From contig JAQGMR010000002.1 in assembly GCA_028292265.1 (NCBI GenBank), forward strand, positions 1-53,003: a stretch of 53,003 bases of DNA, given 5' to 3'. The stretch comes from Herminiimonas sp. (GTDB lineage: Bacteria; Pseudomonadota; Gammaproteobacteria; Burkholderiales; Burkholderiaceae_D). The notes beneath the pieces were generated by a model that did not search any database, was not told the DNA's origin, and saw only the letters and a program-made list of their open reading frames with translations. Of the stretch, positions 1-7,736 are shown piece after piece. A program made the position numbers and the translations under genes. How positions within the stretch are numbered: the first letter of the stretch is position 1; every line of letters starts with the position of its first letter.

Positions 1-222
1 GGGACTGCGGCAAGCTCGCTCATATCGGGCATGGTGAATCCAGGAAAATGTGCTTTTCGCGATTTTACAGGTAAAGTCCCTTGTGTCCGGTACGGCTTGT
101 CGCATCCGGCAGCAGAACCTGCACCGCACAAGAACAACGGCTGCAAGGCGCGACATGTCGCTTCGCCCCCGTCTGCCGCGCAAGACCATGCGTTTATTCA
201 CTGCGCCATGCGCGCTTCCATC

Positions 223-831
223 ATGACGAACCCGACGCCAGCGACTGTCCGCCTGCACTCTGACCTGGAAAGCCTGCGGCCGGCCCTGCTTCGCTTCGCG
301 CTCCTGCAGTTGCGCAACGCCGCACAGGCCGAGGACGTGGTTCAGGAAGCGCTCGTGGCCGTACTCGAAAGACCGGACCGCTTCGCTGGACAATCTACGC
401 TACGCACCTATGTTACCGGCATCATGAAGCACAAGATCATCGATACATTGCGCGCCGGGTCGCGTGAACAGCAATTCAGTCCGCGCGATGCAGAATCGGA
501 CGATGATGTTATCGACTCACTGTTCGCCACCGACGGCCATGCCATTGACATGCCGAGGCAGTGGGGCGATCCGGATGCCACGCTGGAACAGAAGGATTTT
601 TTCCGCGTCATGGAAATATGCCTGGAAAAATTGCCGGAAAAAACGGCTCGCATTTTCCTGATGCGCGAGTGGCTGGAACTGGAAACCGAAGAAATCTGTA
701 AGGAATTGGGCATTACAGCGTCCAATGCCTGGGTGATTTTGTATCGCGCACGGGTACGGCTGCGCGAATGCCTTGATTTGAACTGGTTCGGAAGCACCGC
801 GCCTTCCGGCCGGACTGGCGCCAGACCCTGA
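223..831 (+). CDS. ECF-type RNA polymerase sigma-70 family sigma factor
   Basis: About 202 residues. The N-terminal half has sigma region 2 features (a run with AEDVVQEALVAVLER, then a WxRxI-like helix TYVTGIMKHKIIDTL). The C-terminal half has a region 4 helix-turn-helix (TARIFLMREWLELETEEICKELG, then NAWVILYRARVRLRECL). It would direct RNA polymerase to a small regulon. The region between the two domains is longer than in minimal ECF factors. The reading frame is open upstream to position 31, but similarity to sigma factors starts only near the ATG at 223; ATG 208 is an alternative, and neither has a clear ribosome binding site. The next gene, a small zinc-finger protein 13 bp downstream, is the likely anti-sigma partner. 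The size and partner resemble the family annotated as TIGR02943, from memory. Confidence 0.85.
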   Translation: MTNPTPATVRLHSDLESLRPALLRFALLQLRNAAQAEDVVQEALVAVLERPDRFAGQSTLRTYVTGIMKHKIIDTLRAGSREQQFSPRDAESDDDVIDSLFATDGHAIDMPRQWGDPDATLEQKDFFRVMEICLEKLPEKTARIFLMREWLELETEEICKELGITASNAWVILYRARVRLRECLDLNWFGSTAPSGRTGARP

Positions 832-844
832 GACTGCGAACAAT

Positions 845-1057
845 ATGGCTTTCAAACCAACCTGCAAGGAAATCCATCGCCTGACGTCGGAAGGAATGGA
901 TCGCCGACTGTCGACCGTAGAAAAAATCCGCATGCGACTGCACCTCGTGGTGTGCGAGGCATGTCGAAGTTTCGGCAAACAGATGGACTTGATCCGGCGC
1001 GCGATGCGGGAAGCGCCCTTCGCAGAAAACCCGGATCTCGGGAAGGGACTTGAATGA
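845..1057 (+). CDS. Small zf-HC2-like putative anti-sigma factor
   Basis: 70 residues, with the HxxxCxxC zinc-binding signature of zf-HC2 anti-sigma domains (RLHLVVCEACRSF, about residues 32-44). There is no membrane segment, so unlike RseA-type factors it should be cytosolic and would hold the sigma factor until zinc or thiol chemistry changes. It follows the sigma gene by 13 bp and overlaps the next gene by the ATGA tetranucleotide, so all three are probably co-transcribed and translationally coupled. The role is inferred from the motif and position. Confidence 0.75.
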   Translation: MAFKPTCKEIHRLTSEGMDRRLSTVEKIRMRLHLVVCEACRSFGKQMDLIRRAMREAPFAENPDLGKGLE

Positions 1058-1290
1058 GCCTCTGCGCGCGTTGCGGCGCCACGTTCACTTGCGGCATGGC
1101 TGACTGCGTCTCCACCGAGCCGTGCTGGTGCACCCGGCTGCCGGCTCTACCGGCGACCGCCTTGCCTCTTTCCATCACCGCATCGCCTCTCGTCACCGAT
1201 GGCGCCGCGTCCAGTCTCAATGGCGGTGCAGCCTGCCTTTGTCCCGCCTGCCTGCAACGTGAAACGGCTATCCCTGCTGGCGAAGCCTGA
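1054..1290 (+). CDS. Cysteine-rich CWC family protein
   Basis: 78 residues with the layout of the Cys-rich CWC family: CxxC near the N-terminus (LCARCG), an internal CG and CWC pair around residues 13-26 followed by LP, and a C-terminal CLCPACL at about 61-67. The cysteines suggest metal or iron-sulfur binding, but the family has no established function. It overlaps the preceding zf-HC2 gene by four bases (ATGA). It ends 7 bp before the convergent SPOR gene, so no independent terminator fits between them. Confidence 0.7.
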   Translation: MSLCARCGATFTCGMADCVSTEPCWCTRLPALPATALPLSITASPLVTDGAASSLNGGAACLCPACLQRETAIPAGEA

Positions 1291-1297
1291 AAGTGCT

Positions 1298-2128
1298 CTA
1301 TGAACAGTTGCGCCATTCCTGGCCCGGATAGCGGGGCTTGATCCGCTCCAGGCGCGTTTTTGTCGCCGCATCGACGCCGCGCAATTGATAAGCCACCTTG
1401 AGCACATCGGCGTGATGCTCGATCAGTCGCGCCGACTGGACGCCACGCTGGCCAAGCGCTGCAAGGTGCGCGCGGGCCGCTTCTTCTGACTTGAAAATGC
1501 CGAGCGAGATGGCCCAGCGCAAGGCGGAATTGTCCTGGATGACGTAGAGGTCCGAGAGGCCGAGTCGGCGCAATTCGGCCACCTTCCGGTCCGCGCCCTC
1601 TTTGCTGCCCTGGGATGGAATCAGCACCATGTGGCTGCTGGTTTCCTGCGCCTCACGGCGCGCGAGGCGCACGTCCGGCATAACCGATGCCATTTGCGCT
1701 TCAAAGCGCCTTGCCTGAACCGGATTGAAACTGCCAACATCAATGCAGGCGGAGGCTGCAGCAACCTGCGTTGCGGACGGCAGCATCATGGAGGCGCCAG
1801 GCTGGCTGGCAGCGCCGGCGGTCGAGGTCCCGCTGGTCAGCGGCGCAGCGCTCCTTCCGCCAGTGGTTGCTGGAACGTTTGCTGGCGCGGTTGTCGGAAC
1901 CGCACCTGGAGCGCCTGGCTTTGGCCCCTCGGCACCGAACATTCCACCGCCCGAACCGGCGGCCACAGCAACCGGCTGCGACACAAGCTGTATCTTGTCC
2001 GCATTGAATTGCGCCCGCAGTCGGCCCGGCTCATGCCCGCTTGCCACAATGCCGTCGAGGAAACCCTGGTGCCAGGCAAACAGCAAGCCATTGGCGATCA
2101 GCAGGGCGCAAAAAACATATTTCAGCAT
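1298..2128 (-). CDS. SPOR-domain-like envelope protein
   Basis: About 276 residues. An N-terminal hydrophobic segment (MLKYVFCALLIANGLLFAW) acts as signal anchor. It is followed by a Pro/Ala/Gly/Thr-rich linker (about 50-125) and a C-terminal SPOR-like region (roughly 128-215, with VGSFNPVQARRFEAQM and LGIFKSEEAARAHLAALGQRG). SPOR domains bind denuded septal peptidoglycan, so a division-site role is plausible. ATG 2134 lies two codons upstream and is equally possible. It is the last gene of the birA-coaX-SPOR run, 14-20 bp after coaX. The exact function is unknown. Confidence 0.75.
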   Translation of the reverse strand: MLKYVFCALLIANGLLFAWHQGFLDGIVASGHEPGRLRAQFNADKIQLVSQPVAVAAGSGGGMFGAEGPKPGAPGAVPTTAPANVPATTGGRSAAPLTSGTSTAGAASQPGASMMLPSATQVAAASACIDVGSFNPVQARRFEAQMASVMPDVRLARREAQETSSHMVLIPSQGSKEGADRKVAELRRLGLSDLYVIQDNSALRWAISLGIFKSEEAARAHLAALGQRGVQSARLIEHHADVLKVAYQLRGVDAATKTRLERIKPRYPGQEWRNCS

Positions 2129-2148
2129 GGGCAAAGGCAGGTTTGGAT

Positions 2149-2991
2149 TCAGGATTCCGTCGTCGCGGCCGCGACGACGCGAAGTCCGATCAGCACAAGA
2201 TTTTCAACGATTTCATGGGGACTGCGCAGGTACGGCGACACGATAGAAGCCGCACCGCCGGACATGATACAGCGCGATGGCCCATGCTCGCGCTCCATGG
2301 CCGCGATAGCGCGCTCGATGGCGCCGGTCTGGGCCGCGATGCATCCGCTCACGATCGCGTCATCCGTATTGTCGGAAAATTCCTGAAAACGAAGCTGGCG
2401 TTCTTCCACAAGCGGCAACTGGGCCGTACCGCGCGCCAGCGCACTAGCCATCAAGCCGAGGCCCGGCAGTATCATCCCGCCGAGGAAGGCCGCTGCAGGA
2501 CTGACGGCATCGACCGTAGTGGCCGTTCCGCAGGTCGCGATCACCAACGGTTGACCGGGATACAGCGCGACCCCGCCGATGGCTGCGGCCATGCGATCGG
2601 CGCCAAGCTGCAGCGGATCGCGGTAGGTGTTTCGTACGCCGCCGGCAAACGCCGAGGCGTGAAACCACGCCATGCGCAAACCCGGCAGTTGAGCCAGTTC
2701 TTCTCGAATTGCCGCTTCAACCGCTGCACCGGCCACATTGCATATCAAGGCGCGTCGCACGTCGTGCTGGCGCCACGCTTGAGCGGCGCCAGCCCAGCGA
2801 TCATGCGGCACGGAACCAGAGGCGAACCACGCGGCCCGCGGCGCAGACGCATGCGCGGATGCGGACTGTGGCGAGTCGTGTGAAGCTGGCATGGGCCCGG
2901 ACAGCGTTCGGGATAGAGACACTGGTACCGGCCCGTCCTCGGCAAGCGCCCATTTGATTCGCGTATTCCCCGCATCGATCAGCAGCAACAT
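2149..2991 (-). CDS. coaX: Type III pantothenate kinase
   Basis: 280 residues. Phosphorylates pantothenate, the first committed step of coenzyme A synthesis. The N-terminus carries the ASKHA phosphate loop (LLLIDAGNTRIKWAL, residues 2-16). Other family motifs are GADRMAAAIGG, CGTATTVDAV and FLGGMILPGL. Start chosen at ATG 2991, where similarity begins; the frame is open further upstream into birA. It starts 4 bp after the birA stop, so the two are probably translated together. Type III enzymes are not feedback-inhibited by CoA and often replace CoaA in this group. Confidence 0.93.
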   Translation of the reverse strand: MLLLIDAGNTRIKWALAEDGPVPVSLSRTLSGPMPASHDSPQSASAHASAPRAAWFASGSVPHDRWAGAAQAWRQHDVRRALICNVAGAAVEAAIREELAQLPGLRMAWFHASAFAGGVRNTYRDPLQLGADRMAAAIGGVALYPGQPLVIATCGTATTVDAVSPAAAFLGGMILPGLGLMASALARGTAQLPLVEERQLRFQEFSDNTDDAIVSGCIAAQTGAIERAIAAMEREHGPSRCIMSGGAASIVSPYLRSPHEIVENLVLIGLRVVAAATTES

Positions 2992-2995
2992 GGAT

Positions 2996-3799
2996 TCAAC
3001 CTTCGGCGATTCGGCGCAAGGACACATCCCCTGCCATGATGGCTACTTCGCCGCTGCCGGTTTGAAGCAGCAGTCGGCCCTGCGGGTCTATACCCAGCGC
3101 GCGGCCTGTGTGCAGGGCCTGGCCGCGGTCCAGGATGGCAACCCCAGCACCACGCCATGCGTGCAGCGCATTCCAGCGATCGACAAAAGAGTCCAGTCCG
3201 GTCTTTTCGAAGGCGCGCACGGCAATTGCCAGTTGGTCCAGCAACGCGGCAAGCACCAGATTGCGATCGACAGCCGAGGCGTCCGCGCCAAAATCGGCAA
3301 CCGGCGTTCTGATTGCCTGCTCAAGCTCGTCCGGCGCTGAGATGTTGATCCCGATACCAATGATTGCCCAGCAACCGGCCTCCGGGCGGCGCCCTACCGA
3401 GGTTTCCACCAGAATTCCGGCCAGCTTGGCGCCGTCCTTTAGAACGTCGTTCGGCCATTTAAGCAGCGCTTCCACACCGAAACCGTGCAGCGTTTCCGCG
3501 ATGGCGACGCCGACCGCGAGTGGAAGGCCGACCAACTGTGAGAGCGGACCATTGAAATGCCAGGCCAACGAAAAGGTCAGTGCGGCGCCCGGCGACGAAA
3601 GCCACTGGCGCCCGGCGCGCCCCTTTCCCGCCGTTTGAACCTCGGCGACCCGGGCGGTCGGCTGTACCAGCGCGCCAACCCTTGACAGCAGATCTGTGTT
3701 GGTGGACCCGGTTTCGAATACCACTTCGAGCGCAATCCTTCCTGCGGAAACTTCGCGTGAGGCGGCGGTAATGCTTGTTTCGGAAAGCGGTTTGCCCAT
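2996..3799 (-). CDS. birA: Biotin--[acetyl-CoA-carboxylase] ligase
   Basis: 267 residues. Activates biotin with ATP and attaches it to biotin-dependent carboxylases. Visible motifs are ETGSTNTDLL, the biotinyl-AMP loop KGRAGRQW, and KWPNDVL followed by KLAGILVE. The C-terminal SH3-like domain is present. There is no N-terminal helix-turn-helix, so this is a ligase-only (class I) form that should not act as a biotin operon repressor. ATG 3799 starts the recognisable protein. The frame stays open up to 4024, but that extension is not BirA-like. It leads the minus-strand run with coaX and the SPOR gene and is divergent from the MCE operon. Confidence 0.92.
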   Translation of the reverse strand: MGKPLSETSITAASREVSAGRIALEVVFETGSTNTDLLSRVGALVQPTARVAEVQTAGKGRAGRQWLSSPGAALTFSLAWHFNGPLSQLVGLPLAVGVAIAETLHGFGVEALLKWPNDVLKDGAKLAGILVETSVGRRPEAGCWAIIGIGINISAPDELEQAIRTPVADFGADASAVDRNLVLAALLDQLAIAVRAFEKTGLDSFVDRWNALHAWRGAGVAILDRGQALHTGRALGIDPQGRLLLQTGSGEVAIMAGDVSLRRIAEG

Positions 3800-4050
3800 A
3801 GACGCATTGTAGCGGCAGGGAGCACTGCGCTGCCCGCTGAAACAACCGGGGAAGCAATTTTTGGCACCCATGGACTGCAAAACAGCCGGGCGGTATACGG
3901 GCTCATACTTGTGCAGAGAATCCTTGTCCAGTTCTCTCGCCGTCCATCGCACCCCACCACCGTCCACACGGAAATCAACTTGGGATTTCGAATCGTAAAA
4001 CCAACCGGCGCCCAATTCCCGCATAATGTGCAGTCAATGCCAGTGCACCC

Positions 4051-5175
4051 ATGACAACACAGGAATCGCCCGCCCTCCAATTCACCGATCAAGCCTCGCC
4101 GACCGTCACCGCGCACGGCGCCTGGCAGGTGCAGCCACTGGCGCAAGCGCAGGTGCTCCCCCGCATCAGTGCTGCCCTGCAGTCACTGCCGAAAGGCGCG
4201 GATCTGCGCTGGGACTTGAGTGCAATCCAGAGCCTGGACCACATCGGCGCGCAAGTGCTATGGAACGCCTGGGGCAAGCGGCGCCCGCAAAACCTGGCGC
4301 TCGCGCCGACCCACGAAGATGTATTTCGCCGACTGGAGGAGGCAGGTGAACTTTCTCTGCCGGATCAGCCGACGACGCATCGCTTTTCCTGGGCAGGCAT
4401 GGTTCGCTTTGCGCGGGACACCTCAGACCACTTCACCGGCATGCTAGGACTGGTGGGACAACTGGTGCTCGACCTTGGCCACTTCGCGCTGAATCCGCTG
4501 CGTGGGCCCTGGAAAGAAATTTCCGCCAATGTTTACCATATTGGCTATCAGGCGCTCGGTATCACGGCCCTGGTTGGCTTTCTGATTGGTGTTGTGTTGT
4601 CCTACCTTTCGGCGCAGCAGTTGCATACCTTTGGCGGAGATGTCTACCTCGTCAATATTTTGGGCATGAGCATCGTGCGGGAACTGGGGCCGCTTCTGGC
4701 CGCGATTCTTGTAGCAGGGCGATCCGGCTCATCAATCACGGCGCAGCTTGGCGTCATGCGCGTCACCGAAGAACTGGACGCCATGCTGGTGATGGGCTTG
4801 CCACATGGCTTTCGCCTCATCATGCCGCGTGTCGTCGCGCTGGCAGTGGCAATGCCGCTACTTGTGATCTGGACCGATGCCATGGCGTTGGCGGGCGGGA
4901 TGGTGGCTGCGTCCATCGAACTGGGCCTGTCCTCACGGTATTTCATCAACAACCTGCCCGAGGCGGTGCCAATTGCGAACTACTGGATCGGGCTTGGCAA
5001 GGGTGTCGTGTTCGGCAGCCTGATCGCGCTCGTGGCTTGCCACTTTGGCCTGCGCATCAAGCCCGACACGGAAAGCCTCGGGCAGGGGACCACGACTTCG
5101 GTGGTGACCGCCATCACGGTCGTTATTCTGGCCGACGCAGTCTTCGCGATTGTCTTCAACGGCGTGGGCTTCTGA
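4051..5175 (+). CDS. MlaE-type ABC transporter permease with N-terminal STAS domain
   Basis: 374 residues. Residues about 1-105 look like a STAS/MlaB-type domain (DLSAIQSLDHIGAQVLWNAWG). Residues 125-374 are an MlaE permease with five or so membrane helices and the family motifs SIVRELGPLLAAILVAGRSGSSITAQLG (split across about 210-237) and ELGLSSRYFINN. It forms the inner-membrane core of an MCE-type phospholipid transporter. Canonical Mla encodes the STAS protein (MlaB) separately; here it is fused to the permease. The stop codon shares one base with the ATPase start (TGATG), implying coupled translation. Confidence 0.92.
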   Translation: MTTQESPALQFTDQASPTVTAHGAWQVQPLAQAQVLPRISAALQSLPKGADLRWDLSAIQSLDHIGAQVLWNAWGKRRPQNLALAPTHEDVFRRLEEAGELSLPDQPTTHRFSWAGMVRFARDTSDHFTGMLGLVGQLVLDLGHFALNPLRGPWKEISANVYHIGYQALGITALVGFLIGVVLSYLSAQQLHTFGGDVYLVNILGMSIVRELGPLLAAILVAGRSGSSITAQLGVMRVTEELDAMLVMGLPHGFRLIMPRVVALAVAMPLLVIWTDAMALAGGMVAASIELGLSSRYFINNLPEAVPIANYWIGLGKGVVFGSLIALVACHFGLRIKPDTESLGQGTTTSVVTAITVVILADAVFAIVFNGVGF

Positions 5176-6053
5176 TGGCGGCCGGTGAAGCGGTGCCAGT
5201 GGTCGAGGTTCAGGGACTGTGGTCTCGCTTCGGCGACTTCGTTGTGCACGAGGACCTCAACCTGACGGTTCGGGCGGGTGAAATCCTTTCGCTCGTGGGC
5301 GGGTCCGGCTCTGGCAAGACAACGCTGCTGCGTCAGATACTCGGGCTGGAACGGCCGTCGCAGGGAACTGTCAAGGTCTTCGGCGAAGACATGCGGCATG
5401 CGGATGAAGCGACACAGCAGCGCTTGCGACACCGCTGGGGCATGCTATTCCAGCATGGCGCGCTGTTTTCGGCGCTGACTGCGTTCGACAATGTCGCGCA
5501 ACCGATGCGCGAGTTGCGCCTGGTACCCGAAGAACTGGTGCGGGATGCGGCGCTGCTGAAGCTGAACATGGTCGGAATCGATGTAGAGCAGGCACTGAAG
5601 ATGCCGGCCGATCTTTCCGGCGGCATGATCAAGCGGGTGGCGCTGGCACGCGCGCTGGCGCTGGAGCCCGAGTTGCTGTTCCTGGATGAGCCGACCGCGG
5701 GCCTCGACCCCGCGCTCTCGGACAGTTTTGTCGCGCTGATCGGCGCGCTGCACAAGGAAATGAAGCTGACCGTCATCATGGTCACCCACGACCTTGACAC
5801 ACTGTTTGCGCTCTCGACCAGGATCGCCGTACTGGCGGACCGGAAGGTGATCGTGGACGGTCCGCCACAGGAAGTACTGAAGACGAAGCATCCGTTCATT
5901 GAGGAGTTTTTCCTTGGCGAGCGCGGACGGCGCGCGATGCAGGCGTTGGAAGCAAGGGAAACGACGCAGCCGACCAACGCCGACTTCGGGCAGGACCACG
6001 GCGCGGAAACCCCGCCATTTGAAACGGCACCCACACCCGAAACCAACCGATGA
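5175..6053 (+). CDS. MlaF-type ABC transporter ATP-binding protein
   Basis: 292 residues. Walker A GGSGSGKTT (42-50), Q-loop glutamine 93 (LFQHGALF), signature LSGGM (147-151), Walker B LLFLDE (167-172) and switch histidine in VTHDLDTLF. The signature LSGGM, rather than LSGGQ, is typical of MlaF/MKL lipid-transport ATPases. A hydrophilic tail of about 40 residues follows the ATPase core. Start chosen at 5175, where similarity begins and where it overlaps the permease stop by one base; the frame is open upstream inside the permease gene. It powers lipid transport through the preceding permease. Confidence 0.92.
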   Translation: MAAGEAVPVVEVQGLWSRFGDFVVHEDLNLTVRAGEILSLVGGSGSGKTTLLRQILGLERPSQGTVKVFGEDMRHADEATQQRLRHRWGMLFQHGALFSALTAFDNVAQPMRELRLVPEELVRDAALLKLNMVGIDVEQALKMPADLSGGMIKRVALARALALEPELLFLDEPTAGLDPALSDSFVALIGALHKEMKLTVIMVTHDLDTLFALSTRIAVLADRKVIVDGPPQEVLKTKHPFIEEFFLGERGRRAMQALEARETTQPTNADFGQDHGAETPPFETAPTPETNR

Positions 6054-6149
6054 CAACTGACCGTAACACTTGCCGAGCCCTGTGCTGCATGCCCGCCGCA
6101 GCTCGCCAACCTGTGCGAATTTTGTCCAGGTACCCCTAAGGAACCAACC

Positions 6150-7064
6150 ATGGAAAACAAGGCACACGCGCTGCTTGCCGGCCTGTTTACGCTGGCCCTG
6201 CTGATCGCCGCAATCTTCATCGCCCTCTGGCTTAATCGCGACCGGGTGCAACGGGTGCCGTATGAGCTTGCAACCAAGCTCTCGGTCCCCGGGCTCAACC
6301 CGCAGGCGGCGGTTCGCTATCGCGGCCTTGATGTGGGCAAGGTCGATGAAATCAGTTTCGATCCCAAGGTGCCCGGACAGATCCTGGTGCACATTAGCGT
6401 GAAGCCAGACACGCCGATCACACGCTCGACCTATGGCACGCTCGGTTACCAGGGCGTGACCGGCATCGCCTATGTGCAACTGGACGACGACGGCAGCAAG
6501 CCGCAGCGACTGCCCAGCAGCAAGGAGCAGGTGGCACGGATTGAAATGCGGCCAAGCCTGCTTGACACCCTGCAGGACAAGGGCCTTGCCATACTCCAGC
6601 AAACCGAAGAACTGACGCGTCGCGTCAACAACCTGCTCAACCCTGAAAACGAGAAGGCGATCCTTGCGGCGTTCGACAACATCAGCAAGACCGCCACGGA
6701 ATTCCGGTCCATACCGAAGCAGCTTGAGCCGACCTTCGCCAAACTGCCGCAACTCACCAACCAGGCGCAACGCGCGCTGGCCTCGATCGACAAGCTCTCG
6801 CGCGACGTCAACCAGCTTACGACCACGCTCCAGGCGAGCGGTGGACCGATCGCCCAGGTGGCGCAATCGGCAGACCAGCTTGGCTCTGCCGCAAGCGCGT
6901 TCCAGTTGCAGGTATTGCCATTGACGAACGATGTACGGACTTCGCTTCGGTCGATCAATCGCACGCTAGACAGCTTGACCGATCGTCCGCAAAGCATACT
7001 TTTTGGCTCGCCGCGCAGCGCGCCTGGGCCAGGCGAAAACGGCTTTGTCGCCCCAACCAACTAA
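6150..7064 (+). CDS. MCE-family (MlaD-like) substrate-binding protein
   Basis: 304 residues. One N-terminal membrane helix (about 7-28) is followed by the MCE domain (about 37-115, with VRYRGLDVGKVDEISFDP and GVTGIAYVQLDDDG). A long helical periplasmic region follows, rich in polar heptads (about 150-270). MCE proteins form hexameric channels that bind phospholipid above the MlaE permease. An AGGA sequence 7-8 bases before the ATG is a reasonable ribosome binding site. It follows the ATPase by 96 bp and precedes the lipoprotein gene by 9 bp. At 304 residues it is longer than E. coli MlaD (183), because of the helical extension. Confidence 0.9.
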   Translation: MENKAHALLAGLFTLALLIAAIFIALWLNRDRVQRVPYELATKLSVPGLNPQAAVRYRGLDVGKVDEISFDPKVPGQILVHISVKPDTPITRSTYGTLGYQGVTGIAYVQLDDDGSKPQRLPSSKEQVARIEMRPSLLDTLQDKGLAILQQTEELTRRVNNLLNPENEKAILAAFDNISKTATEFRSIPKQLEPTFAKLPQLTNQAQRALASIDKLSRDVNQLTTTLQASGGPIAQVAQSADQLGSAASAFQLQVLPLTNDVRTSLRSINRTLDSLTDRPQSILFGSPRSAPGPGENGFVAPTN

Positions 7065-7073
7065 GGGACACCA

Positions 7074-7736
7074 ATGACAAATCGACCAAACAGATCGACT
7101 CTTGCCCAGCCCAAGTTTGCAAGGCGTTTCCTGGCGCCCATCCTGGCGTTGGCCACGGTGCTGGTTGCCGGATGCGCCGCGCCGCAACGCGAAACTGCCG
7201 GACTTTACGATCTTGGTTTGCTGCCGGCCGCCACTGCGCCAGCCGCGGCGCCGGGCGGGGCCAGGTCACTGCCCGCCCTCAGCGTTGCGGAGCCAACGGT
7301 ACCGACGTGGCTCGACCGCCAAACAATGATGTACCGGCTGGCCTACGCTAACGACCTGCAGCCGCATGCCTACGCCGGCAGCCGATGGACCAGCCCGCCA
7401 GTACAACTCTTTACCCAGCGCCTGAAGGCGCGCATCGGGCAGGCAGGCGGCGTGGTGGTGCCCGCCTCCGATGGCGCGCTCAATGCTCTAACGCTGCACA
7501 TTGAGGCGGACGATTTCAGCCAGGTCTTTAACGGACCCACGGAAAGCTTTGCCAACATCAGCGTGCGCGCTTCCGTATTGCGCGAGCGCCTCCTGATAGG
7601 ACAAAAAACCTTTACTTCTCGACTGCCGGCACCGACGCCGGATGCGCAAGGCGGCGTACGTGCCCTGAGCCAGGCCAGCGATAGTGTCATAGAAGACATG
7701 ACACGCTGGCTTGCGACGATCGCCCCGCAAAAATAA
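7074..7736 (+). CDS. PqiC/ABC-transport auxiliary lipoprotein
   Basis: 220 residues. The signal peptide ends in the lipobox LVAGC (Cys34), so the mature protein should be a lipoprotein, probably of the outer membrane. The body fits the ABC-type transport auxiliary family (PqiC/YmbA): YDLGLLP near the start, then YRLAYAND, PHAYAGSRW and a C-terminal helix VIEDMTRWL. In the family it is the outer-membrane end of an MCE conduit. The stop shares one base with the VanZ start (TAATG). I saw no MlaC-like soluble carrier gene in this operon. Confidence 0.85.
   Translation: MTNRPNRSTLAQPKFARRFLAPILALATVLVAGCAAPQRETAGLYDLGLLPAATAPAAAPGGARSLPALSVAEPTVPTWLDRQTMMYRLAYANDLQPHAYAGSRWTSPPVQLFTQRLKARIGQAGGVVVPASDGALNALTLHIEADDFSQVFNGPTESFANISVRASVLRERLLIGQKTFTSRLPAPTPDAQGGVRALSQASDSVIEDMTRWLATIAPQK

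Noticed and set aside
1..33. Possible start of a minus-strand gene (ATG complement at 31-33, reading MPDMSELAAV to the edge)
   Set aside because: Only ten codons are in the window, with no clear ribosome binding site and no recognisable similarity; it cannot be supported without the sequence to the left.
3800..4024. 75-residue in-frame extension of BirA upstream of ATG 3799
   Set aside because: BirA similarity starts at 3799; the extension does not resemble a helix-turn-helix and probably reflects a chance open frame.
5445..6866. 473-residue minus-strand open frame opposite the MCE operon
   Set aside because: It spans two genes and their intergenic gap on the other strand and has no recognisable motifs.
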